The translations under genes were made by a program, and so were the position numbers. Below are positions 46,301 through 58,300 of a DNA stretch of 64,000 nucleotides, one piece after another; the first letter of the stretch is position 1, and each line of letters starts with the position of its first letter. This DNA comes from Nicotiana tabacum (Eukaryota > Streptophyta > Magnoliopsida > Solanales > Solanaceae). Below the pieces are notes generated by a model. The model was not told where the DNA came from. It did not search any database and was given only the letters and a program-made list of their open reading frames with translations. The DNA lies in assembly GCF_000715075.1 (NCBI RefSeq), contig NC_134090.1:48491792-48555791 (forward strand). Reading direction: 5' to 3'.

Positions 46301-49300
46301 ATTCATCAGAAATTACTGGTGGAGAAGCCAACTACACTGAAGTAAGAAAATTGTCACCCAGCTCCGTTCAGGAAAGTATGACACCTGATGAAACAAGACT
46401 TAATTCTACTCAATCACCTGAAGACACTTTGGACACAAAGAGCCCAGAGGTAACTACTGATGCGGTGCTGCCTGAGGCAATTGAAATCACTCCAACTCTT
46501 ACGCAGGCTGATACATTTCAGAAGGAAAATGAGGCTAGAGCCATGCCCCCAGAGCATGTAACCAGTCAAGCCAAGATGGAGGTATAACCAACTTGTGCTA
46601 ACACTTTAATCTTATGAGTTACAAATTTTTGTCATGGTTCTCTGAACAGCTACTTTTTGAAGGATGCTCCTTATCATGATGAAAAACCTAATTCCCTCCT
46701 TGATGAATACTGTTTAAGAGATGGGGGTGGAGCTACCACTACAGCCTCCTCTGACAAGCATAAGGTATATTCTCCTTCCTCATGCCCTCCCCCCCAGAAA
46801 AAAGCAAGAAGGAATAGACAAGGATATGAGGGAGAGAAAGAGAATCTCTTATTTGGTTTCCTTAACCTCTGCTTTATGACTTTGAAGGTTACTGATGATC
46901 TGGGTGATGCCTATATATCGAAGGATGGAAAATTGGTGCTTGATTTCTTACAAGCGCTTCATGAAGCTGAGAGAAGACAAGCAGAGATAGATGCTCATTT
47001 ATTTGCTGAAGAAAAGAAACATATGAAGGTGTGAGACCTTTGGGAATTCAGCACAAATTTTAAAATAGGATGTTATGACATTCTTGTGATGCTTTACTCT
47101 TAAGATTTTTGTGTTATTTCTCCCGCATGATTTGCTTTTTCACAGTGTTGCTGCTTATCATTGTTGTTGTTGTTGTTATTGTTATTGCTAAAACTTTTTC
47201 TGCTCACTTGATTTAGGAGAAATATGAAAAGGAACTTAAAGATGCCAGGGCCAGGGAACTAATGTATGCTGAACGAGAGGCTTTACTGGATAAGGTTGTA
47301 GCGCATTTGTTTCTGGTTTCATATTTTATCCTCATATACGCTGCTGCAGTGCATCATATCTTTTATTCTTTATTCAACTATTCTTGGTTGATGATTTATC
47401 ATTGCCTTTTCATGACCCTAATGTTTTTGTTGAACTGATTAATGATGGTCCACTTCATTAGGAACTGAAAAAGGAAAGAGCAAAAGCCATTGCAGCTTTG
47501 AAATCACTTCAAGAAAAATTAGAAGAAGAACATAAGATGGAGCTCGAGGAAAAGGTGCTATTTGATGTTGACAGCATTTGCCAACTCTCTTAAAACTATT
47601 TTTTCCGTCCAGCAGGCTTATGGAGATTTTGTAACTGCAGGAAGTTGAAGCAGAACTAAAGCTGAAAAAAGCCGAGGAGTTAGGTAAAGCAGAACTGGAT
47701 GCAGCTATTGCAAGTGAGAAAGCATCTCAAATTGAAAAAATGGCTGAAGCTAATCTCCATGTACAGCTTCTGCTGATATTAATTTTCCACATATAGAAGT
47801 TACTCTTTTCATTTGATTTTACACCAATCTTTTTTATGCACATTCCAATTCAACTGAGAGTTAGAAACTGTCCCTGTCTTGAAACATCTATAGGAGGAGA
47901 TTTTGGACCACAGATAATGAAACCAATAATTTGCCATCTTAAATTCTGTATAGACCAACACCTGCATCCAATTTTGTGCTAAAAGGAAAAACTTACCCCA
48001 TCGTGACTGCTTCAGTGAAGTATTGTTGGCAGACAAAACTCTCATTTTGATTTTTTTTTTTGTTGGATACAAGTAAAATGTTTGTCTTACGTGCATTGGG
48101 AAATAACTGATGTAATTGACTGCAGTTATTTCTTCATTTTTGCCATGAGTCTATTGCTATATGCTTGGCTTCATTTCTTGCTTTGTCTTTGGGATTAGAT
48201 TTCACATGACTGTAAGTATAATAATATTTAAGTCAGGAGATGCCTTGCATGATTGGTGGGAGAACAAATTACATTCTTTGTCATGTTATTTAGAATTCGG
48301 CGTCTATTGCTGCTTAACTTATGTTTCTTCCTTTTCTCCCAGTAGGAATTTTACTACTTGAAATAAAGGTAAGTTGCAGAATTGTCCTAATGCTGAATGT
48401 CTGCTGAAAGGTCTATATCATAATCCTAACAACAATAACAATTACTCCTCAATCTCTATGAATCATCTGGGTGTTTTGCTCCATTCAGACCCGTTCATAC
48501 CAATACTCAATAGTTTGGGGCTCTAACTCTAGACTTTCTCTACATACTACTGGCATACAAATCTCTAAAAATACTAAAATAGCTCCTCCCGAACTTTGTA
48601 CTTGATGTAAGTGAACCAACATTGCAAGCTTTAATCCTAACTAGTTGGTGTCACCTATGTTGGCTTTTGCTTCCATCTAATTTTTGCTAAGTTTATATGG
48701 ATTTGGAGAAATTGTCGGTCTCAAGAAAAAAACTTCCTTCAATATGTCTTTAGATGCCCCTTGTCCTCCTTTTTACACCTTCAATCATCATGGTGTCATT
48801 CAGAAAAAAAAGATCACGGTGTCATACTTACAAGTTGGTGCATTTGGAGATCTACGTAGGACATATCCAAATAATTTCATGTGATCTTCTCTTATTTTAT
48901 CCTGTGTGTTACTTGCACTTTCTGTAAGATGTTATGATTTTCTATTGTCTAACATGGTGGGAGTTGAAACAGTGTTGTATTGACTTTTCTCTCTCTCCAA
49001 ACGCTCACTGCCAACGCCCAACGGTAACATAACAAAAATTTCTAACAGCGACTAATCCAGTCGCCGCCGACCACCCACCGCCCAGGTAAGTACCCTCGCC
49101 CCTCTCTACTCCCCATCATCCAACACCCCTCCTCTCTCTCTGCCCATCTCTCTCACCCCGCCTCTCCTCCTTTCCCGTCTTTGTCTTCTCCCCCTCTTAC
49201 CCCGGCGAGACACGAATCAGTCGCCGACAAGTGGGAACAACCACAGTCAGGTTTCAGGCCTGGTTGCGGTGCCGTGGTGACACATAAACCAGATTCGTCT

Positions 49301-52300
49301 TCAAGCCGGAGCTTTCCGACACGACGCAGCAGGACCTGTCTGACAGTTTCAGTTAGGACCGGTGGCTTTGGGCGGCGAGCGAGACGTGCACGTGCAAACA
49401 GTGAAAAACAACACGAGTATCAGCACAGAACAACCGGAGTTAGACGCGAACGAGCTAGGTGTACGCAATACAGTCGAGTATACCAAGACAATTCCCAGGT
49501 TATAGTCACGGGAATTGGTACCTCCCGTTTGCCTATTTATCTCTATTGTGTTAATAAAATTGTTGTCCTTTAGTTCTTATTAGTTTAGTCACCGGATTAG
49601 GGCGCCTGTAGTGGCATCTTGTCTTATTCTAGTTTATTCCGTGGTGTCTGGTAGTGACTCCCCCTAGTCCGTGGAGTTACCGTGGCTGTAGTCTGGGATG
49701 GTCGAGTGAGTCCATGTCCTCGGGGCGTGCGGGGGGTGGGTCGGGAGGTAGGGCGGGGGCTAGGAGGTGGGTTGGGATGCAAGGGAGGTAAAGGGAACAA
49801 GGGTGTCCATCGGTTGAGAATTGGGTCATGGAACGTAGGTTCATTGACAGGTAAATCTATAGAGCTGGCGAAGATCCTCAAGAAGAGGAGGGTCAATATA
49901 GCGTGTGTCCAGGAGACAAGGTGGACAGGGTCGAGAGCAAGGGACGCGGATGGGTATAAACTTTGGAACTCTGGAACCCAGAAGGGTAAGAATGGAGTGG
50001 GTATTTTGGTGGATAGGGAACTTAGAGAGTCTGTTGTTGAGGTTAGATGAGTGAACGATAGATTGATGATTATTAAGTTGGTGGTTGGTCAGTGCACCGT
50101 AAACGTTGTTAGTGCCTATGCGCCTCATATGGGCCTAGATGAGGAGGTTAAACTGCGCTTTTGGGAGGGGATGGATGAGATTATACGTCAGGTACCACCT
50201 ACTGAGAAGTTATTCATAGGAGGGGATTTCAATGGCCATATTGGATCGACCGCAGGTGTGTATGACGAAGTGCATGGAGGCTTCGGCTTTGGGGAGAGGA
50301 ACGGAGGAGGAACCTCGTTACTGGACTTCGCTAAGGCTTTTGGGTTGGTGGTTGCTAACTCTTGCTTTCCGAAGAGGGAAGAGCATTTGGTTACTTTTCA
50401 AAATGCGGTGGCGAAGACTCAGATTGACTATCTCCTTCTCAGGAGGCACGACAGAGGGTTGTGCAAGGATTGCAAGGTGATTCCAGGTGAGACACTCGTG
50501 ACGCGACATAGGCTCTTGGTGATGGACGTTGGTATTATGGTGAAGAGGAGGAAAATGTCTGCTCGAGGAAGTCCGAGAATCAGGTGGGGAGCCTTAACTA
50601 AGGACAAAGCTCAAGAGTTGGAAGGGCGGTTGTCGATTATGGGAGCTTGGAGGAGCAGTGGTGACGCGAACTCTATGTGGTAAACGACAACAAACTGTAT
50701 AAGAGAGGCTGCGAGAGAGGTGTTAGGGGTCTCAACAGGCGTCTCTGGCAGGCACAAAGGAGACTGGTGGTGGAATGAAGTGGTACAAGGTAAAGTGGAA
50801 GCAAAAAAGGAGGCGTACCGAAAGTTAGTGGGGAGCATAGGTGATGGGGAGAGGCGAGCGTGCATGGAGAGGTATAAGGTAGCTAGGAAGGAAGCGAAGC
50901 TGGCGGTTACAGAGGCTAAGACTGCGGCTTATAGTCGTATGTACGAGGAACTAGGGGAGAAAGGAGGGGAGAATAAGTTATTTAGGCTGGCCAGGCTGAG
51001 AGAGAGGAGAGCTCGAGATTTAGACCGAGTGAGATGCATTAAGGACGACGATGGTATAGTATTGATGGAAGATTCCCAGATTAAGAGGAGATACAGACTT
51101 ACTTCCAAACACTTCTCAATGAAGTAGGGGATCGGGATATTGTTCTCGGTGAATTGGAGCATTCCGAGAGTCACGCTGACTCTGGGTACTGCAGGCGCAT
51201 CAAGGTTGAGGAGGTCGTGGGAGCTATGAGTAAAATGAGTAGGGGCAAAGCGACCGGGCCTGACGAGATTCCAGTGGAATTTTGGAAGTGTGTGGGGAAA
51301 ACAGGTTTGGAGTGGTTGACTGGGTTGTTGAATGTTATTTTTAAGGCGAAGAGGATGCCAGATGAGTGGAGGTGGAGTACGGTGGTCCCACTGTATAAGA
51401 ACAAAGGTGATATCCAAAGCTGTAGCAATTATAGGGGTATCAAATTACTAAGTCATACTATGAAAGTATGGGAAAGGGTAGTGGAAGCAAGGTTGAGGAT
51501 GACGGTATCCGTCTCCGACAACCAATTTGGTTTCATGCCGGGTCGTTCTACTACAGAAGCTATACACCTTGTTAGGAGGTTGGTTGAACAGTACAGAGAT
51601 AAGAAGAAAGATATGCACATGGTGTTTATTCACCTACAAAAAGCGTATGACAAGGTTCATAGAGAAGTTCTCTGGAGAAGCTTGAAGGCAAAAGGCGTGT
51701 CGGTTCCCTTCATTATGGCGATTAAGGACATGTATGATGGGGCAAAGACTCGTGTTAGGACAGTGGGAGGCGACTCTGAGGATTTTCCGGTTGTTATGGG
51801 GTTACACCAAGGTTCTGCGCTCAGTCCGTTCCTATTCGCCCTGGTGATGGATGCGTTAACACACCACATTCAAGGGGATGTGCCATGGTGCATGCTATTC
51901 GCGGATGACATAGTTCTAATTGATGAGACGCGAACCGGTGTTAACGAGAAGCTGGAGGTTTGGAGACAAGCTCTTGAATCTAAGGGTTTCAAGCTTAGCA
52001 GGACAAAGACGGAATACCTGGAGTGTAAGTTCAGCGCTGAGCAGAGGGAAGTGGGCGTGGATGTGAGGCTTGAATCGCAGGTCATCCAAAGTAGAGACAG
52101 CTTCAAGTACCTTGGATCGGTTATCCAGGGGGGAGGGGAGATCGACGAGGATGTTACTGACCGTATCGGGGTAGGATGGATGAAGTGGAGGTTAGCATCT
52201 GGAGTATTGTGTGACAAAAGAGTGCCACTGACACTCAAAGGTAAGTTCTATAAAGCGGTGGTTAGGCCGGCCATGATGTATGGGGCTGAGTGTTGGCCGG

Positions 52301-55300
52301 TTAAGAAATCACATATCCAGAAGATGAAGGTAGCAGAAATGAGGATGTTGAGGTGGATGTGCGGGCATAGTAGGATGGATAAGATTAAGAATGATGATAT
52401 TCGAGAGAAGGTGTGCGTGGCTCCCATTGATGACAAGATGCGGGAAACAAGGCTCAGGTGGTTCGGGCACGTTCAGAGGAGAAGCCCAGATGCTCCGGTA
52501 AGGAGGTGTGAACGGCTGGTTGTGGAGGGCTCGAGAAGAGGTAGAGGGCGGTCTAAGAAGTATTGGGGGGAGGTGATTAGGCAGGATATGGCGATGCTTC
52601 AGATTTCCGAGGACATGGCACTTGATAGGAATATGTGGAGGTCGAGTATTAAGGTTGTAGGCTAGGAGGTAGCTGAATATCGTCTTATGTCATAACTTTG
52701 GGGGACTAGTTTGGTAAGGATACTAATTTGCTTTTGCTTGGTATCATGCCTCTTGATTTCATGTTGTTCTTATTTTTCCATATATATTTCATGTTGTTCT
52801 TATTTTTCCATATATATTTCTTTCATATTGTTCTGGGGTGTTACTAATATTGTTTCCTTTTGTTCTTTTGTCCTTTTGTCTTATTGAGCCGAGGGTCTTT
52901 CGGAAACAGCCTCTCTACTCCTCCGGGGTAGGGGTAAGGTCTGCGTACACACTACCCTCCCCAGACCCCACTAGTGGGATTACACTGGGTTGTTGTTGTT
53001 GTATATATTTACTTATTCTTTGCATATTCATCTTATATGATGTGATCTTCTCTTATTTTATCCTGTGTGTTACCTGCACTTTCTTTAAGATGTTATGATT
53101 TTCTATTGTCTAACATGGTGGGAGTTGCATATTCATCTTAACATATGCATCTATGTGATGCTCATCTTGTGAATATGTTGGCACTAGAGGCCCAATATTT
53201 TACCCTGAGAAAGCCCAAGATTCACTCCCACATAACATTGCTAGTCTTAGAACCGTTCTATATGGGTAGGTATCCTCCTGCTGCATAACAGTCCAGCAAC
53301 ATTCCTCTTTTTCATAAAATCTTTTCAATTCTCTGTGTTGCATCTTCATTTATACCATTCTCAGCATTAACCTAGATATCTTCTTATGCTAGCTAAATTT
53401 GCTGTTTATATATTCGTATGTCTACTTATCTTAAAATGCTATTCTCTAGAGTATTTCTCCGTAGTTTGTCTAAGTGCTTGACATTTTCTATGGCTGATTT
53501 GATTTGAATTGTTATTGTTTTGCAGATAAATGCTCTGTGCATGGCATTTTATGCACGATCTGAAGAGGCTCGGCAGAGTCATTCTGTTCACAAGCTTGCT
53601 CTGGTAACGTATCTACCTCTGCTGTGCTTTTCTTTTTATTTCTGTATTCTCCCTCCTTTTTAAAAAATGTCTTTTATCCTGAGGGTGGGCGTGAAACCAT
53701 ATATAAATAAATTCTTTCATTCTGAAGAAGAATCTCGTCATCAGGGATGATATTACATCTTTAGTCCAGAGTATCTTCTAACAGAAATATGTTACTATAT
53801 ATGGTTTGCTACGTTGCCCTCTCCACATATATGATGCCACTGCAAGACTTCGTTCTGGTAATCCTTTCTTTATGTGTATGACTGCCCTGCAAGAATTTGG
53901 GAACATCTGGTATCATGTCCGAAAGGTCTAAAATCAAACCTTGAATTCCATTGGAATTTCCAGACAATTAATTTCAACTCAACTAGAAACACCTTGGAAG
54001 TTGAAAGCCATAAATCAACCATTCTAATTCTTAATAACATCCATTCCGTCCTTTCTCAGCTGATTTTCAGTTGACTTCTGTTTACTAATCATTGCATGAT
54101 TGAGGTTGGTGCCACTGTACTCGCTTTGGCCATGCCCTGGTAAGAAGAGATTAGCCATACACTCTAATATCCGTCGAATGGCACCTTTTAGTAATATCAA
54201 CCACTGCTGTCTACATTTCATCTTCGGTCTTTAATTTCTTTAATTGGTGGTGTTGAAAGTTGAGAGGGACCCTTTGTCTTTCACTTTGGTAGATATTTTC
54301 CTATGACGTAGCACTCTCGTAACATTCCTTCGTCAGCCATCCTATTTTAATTATGTATTACATCTTAACCTTTTTTTTGATAAGGTAAATTGTATTAATC
54401 AAAAGGGAGAAAAAACTCCCGTATACAAGAAGTATACCAAAAAGTAGAGAATTTACATCAAAATATGATTCTCTACAAAAGACGCCCAATCTTCTATACA
54501 AGTAGCGGCTATATGAGTGCACCAAAAAGCGATCAAAGATAAAAGACTATTCTTAAGATGTGAAAAAGGATACTCAATCCCCACAAAAGCTCTCCTATTT
54601 CTCCCCCAAACTGTCCACATTGGAGCTAACGGGGTGAACTTCCACGCCTTTTGCTTTCTTCTTCTACAGAAACCGGCCCAGCTATATAACATTTCCTTTA
54701 CAATGCTTGGCATCACCCATTGAACACCAAAAAGATTCAGGATTGCCCTCCAAAAACCCGAGGACACAGGGCAATGCAACAAAAGATGATCAACTTCTTC
54801 CCCTGAGCTTTTACACATGTAGCACCAACTAACAAGTGTAATTCCTCTCTTTCGCAAATTTTCAGCAGTCAAGATCACTCCCCTCGCCGCTAACCATGCA
54901 AAAAAGCACACCTTCGTGGACGCCTTAGGAATCCAGATCGAGGAGTACGGAAAAATGGCCTCCTCTCTCACCAACACTCTAGTAAAAGGACTTTACGGTG
55001 AACAAACCATCGCCACGCAACCCCCATCTCCAAGAATCACAAGATGGTTGGGGCCTGTCTTGCCCATATAGAAGTCCAACAAATCTTGGAGCTCCGCAAT
55101 CTTGCATGTTTCTTCTAAATGAGAGGTCACATACTACCCCCTTCATGCTCCTTGCGAATCTGTTGGACCATCAATTCCTTCTGGTTTGAAACTCTGAAGA
55201 CGTGGGGAAAGAGACCCTCAGAGTATCCTCTCCACACCACCTGTGATTCCAAAAATTGATTCTTCTTCCATCTCCCACCCCGAAAGTGATGTTGCTATTG

Positions 55301-58300
55301 AAGACTTCCCAATTCTTCATGATGTTCCTCCACATGCCACACCCGAAAGGTGCTGTGATTGCCTCGGTCCTCCAACCCCCTCCCGTGGAATCGTACTTTT
55401 CTACTATGACCTCCCTCCATTGAGCATGCTCTTCTACCCCGAATCTCCACAGCCACTTCCCCAACAAAGTTCTGTTGGATACCCTAAGATCTTTTACTCC
55501 AAGTCCACCCCACTTCTTTGGGGAAGTGACTGTCTGCCAATTCACTAGATGAAACTTTCTAGTTCCATCCGCCGCATCCCAAAGAAAATTCCTTTGAAGC
55601 CGCTCCAGTTTTTCTGTGATGCTCACAGTAGCTTGCAACATGGACAAGTAATAGGTGGGCATACTCGATAAAGTGCTTTTAATAAGCACTTCCTTACCGC
55701 CTTTTGACGAGTATCGTTTCTGCCAGCCTGCTAATCTTTTTTCAACCCTTTCGATCACTGGATTCCAAACCGTAGTATCCTTATGCAAAGCGCCCAATGG
55801 GAGACCCAGGTAAGTAGTGGGAAGAGAGCCCACCTTCCATCTGAGAACATAAGACAAAGCATCAATGTTAGTAACCTCACCCACCGAGAAAATCTCACAC
55901 TTGCTGAGGTTGATTTTGACTGTTAATACTATCTAAAACCACTACAAGGCCTGCTTCAGGTAGGTCAACTGATCCATATCGGCATCACAGAAAACCTGGG
56001 TGTCATCAGCAAAAAGCAAATGAGAGACTCTTCGGGCACTGAGCATCCCGATCGGAGCTGAGAATCCTCTCAAGAAGCCTCCGCCCGCCGCACGGTCCAT
56101 CATTTTACTCAGAGCATCCATCACTAGAATGAATAGTATGGGGGATAGGGGGTCACCTTGCCTGAGACCCCTGGAGCTGCCAAAGAAACCACACGAGCTA
56201 CCATTAACCAGGACAAAAAATCTGGCTGAAGAAATGCAAAACTTGATCCATCCCCTCCATCTTACCCCAAACTAGGACTGGCAAACGGGCGGGTCGGGTC
56301 GGATATGGTTCGGGTTGGAAACGGGTAATGACAAAAATGGATCAATTATCTGACCCAATCCATATTTAATACGGATAAAAAACGGGTTAACCGGCGGATA
56401 ATATGGGTTAGCCATATTATCCATGACTTCTTGTATATGATCACTTTTGGGAGAATTCTTAGTCTCCCTAACTTGAGGAACCCCCAATTTGAGGCTTTAC
56501 AAATGTAAAAGTTAGACTCATTGGTTATCCATTTTCTAAATGGATAATATGGTTCTTATCCATATTTGACCCGTTTTGAAAAAAGTTCATTATCCAACCC
56601 ATTTTTTAGTGGATAATATGAGTGGTTAACTGTTTTCTTTGAACCATTTTGCCACCCCTACCCCAAACCCTATCCGCATCATAATGAAATCCAGGAACTC
56701 TCAATGGACATGGTCGAAAGCCTTCTCAAGGTTCAACTTGCATAGTAAGCCGGGTTCTCTATTTTTCCTGGAGTTTGCAAGTTCATTTGCCACCAAAGCA
56801 GCGTCCAGGATCTGACTACCTTCCACAAACGCATTCTGGGATGACGAAACAGACACGTCAAGAACCTTCTTGAGTCTATTGGAGAGCACTTTAGAAATAA
56901 TCTTGTAAATGCTCCCCACGAGACTAATAGGCCTGTAGTCTCTGATACAAGATGTACCTTCTTTCTTAGGCACAATAGTAATAAAAGAACCATTGATACT
57001 TCTCTCGAAAACACCATTCACGTGGAAGTATTCAATGGCTTCCATCAACTCCCCCTTAATGGTGTCCCAACAGAGCTGGAAGAAGGTCAATGAGAAACCA
57101 TCAGGCCCGGTGGCCTTATCACCAGCACAACTCGACACAGCCTCGTGCACCTCCTCCTCCTCGAAAGCCCTTTCTAGCCACTCACTGTCTCCCTCCCCTA
57201 TGTGATTGAACTCTATTCCCCCAAAGTAGGCCTCCAACTAACTTCCTCTTTGTATAAGTTCTCATAAAACCCCATTATCGCCCCTTTTACCTCCTCCTCA
57301 CCCCATCCACAACTAAGGATTCTATGAAGTTTCTCCTTTGATTTGCAATCGCAACCATGTGGAAAAACTTGGTAATCGAATCCCCCTCCTTTAACCAGAG
57401 CGCCCTCGATTTTTGCTACCAACTAGTCTCCTGAGCTATTGCTAACTCGACTATTTCCCTCTTAACCTCCCTCAATGTCGCTTTCTCAGATTCATCTAGC
57501 TCTCCCGCCCCTTACCCTCTCTCTAATTCCCCCAATTCATGCATAAGCTCCCTCATTTTAACCTTTACCCTCCCAAAAAACTCCTTATTCCACCTAATAA
57601 TATCTCCCTTGAGCAATTTAAGTTTCTTCGAAAGACGGAATGAAGGTGTCCCTGATACACCGTAGCTTGTCCATCATTCTTTCACTTTGTCACCAAATCC
57701 TGGCACTTTCAACCACATGTTCTCGAATCGGAAAGGAGCACCCCCCCTCTGCATCCATCTAGCAAGATAGACAAATGATCCGAAGTCAGCCTAGGTAAAG
57801 GAATCTACAGCACATTCGGCACCAGCTCATCCCAGGAAGGTGATATTAGAAATCTATCAAGTCTAGACCTTGAGTTGGAATCCTCCGCCCTGACCCAAGT
57901 AAACCTTTCCTCTGACAGAGGAAGATCAATGAGAAAGTGATCATTGATGAAGTCAGAAAACTCCTCCATGGCCCTCGAAATCAGACTACACCCTAATCTC
58001 TCCTCCGGGCATCTAATAGTGTTAAAGTCTCCCCCTAGAACCCATGGAATGTCCCATTCCCCCATAACATTGGCCAGTTCCTTCCAGAAAGACACCTTGG
58101 ACCCTTCTCCTACCGATCCGTACATTCCCCCAAATCCCCACTCCGCCCCACTCACTCTATCTTTGACAAGAGCTGCTAAAGAAAAAACTCCCTTCTTAAT
58201 CTCCTTTGCCTCCAAGCTTCTATCATTTCACATAAGAAGAATGCCCCCGACACTTCCTGCTGCTGGCACCCAGCCATCACCCAACTACCCCCAGACACTC

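Larger units (their letters stand above)
48967..53003 (+). mobile_element. Nearly full-length RTE-type LINE, sense in intron 8
   Basis: A roughly 4-kb element ending in the RTE-style (TTG)n tail ('actgggttgttgttgttg', to about 53001). Its single large ORF encodes an apurinic endonuclease and then a reverse transcriptase. It is the best-preserved autonomous element in the window: the coding region has only two in-frame stops and one frameshift. Smaller copies of the same family lie at 35934-37010 and 44725-45517. The exact 5' end is unclear; the GC-rich leader begins near 48990. The plus ORF at 49181-49573 is in this leader, and I cannot say whether it is real. Confidence 0.85.

Noticed and set aside
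49181..49573. 130-residue plus ORF upstream of the RTE endonuclease, a possible ORF1
   Set aside because: Arg/Ser/Thr-rich with no recognisable domain; RTE elements usually have a single ORF. It is kept only as part of the leader.
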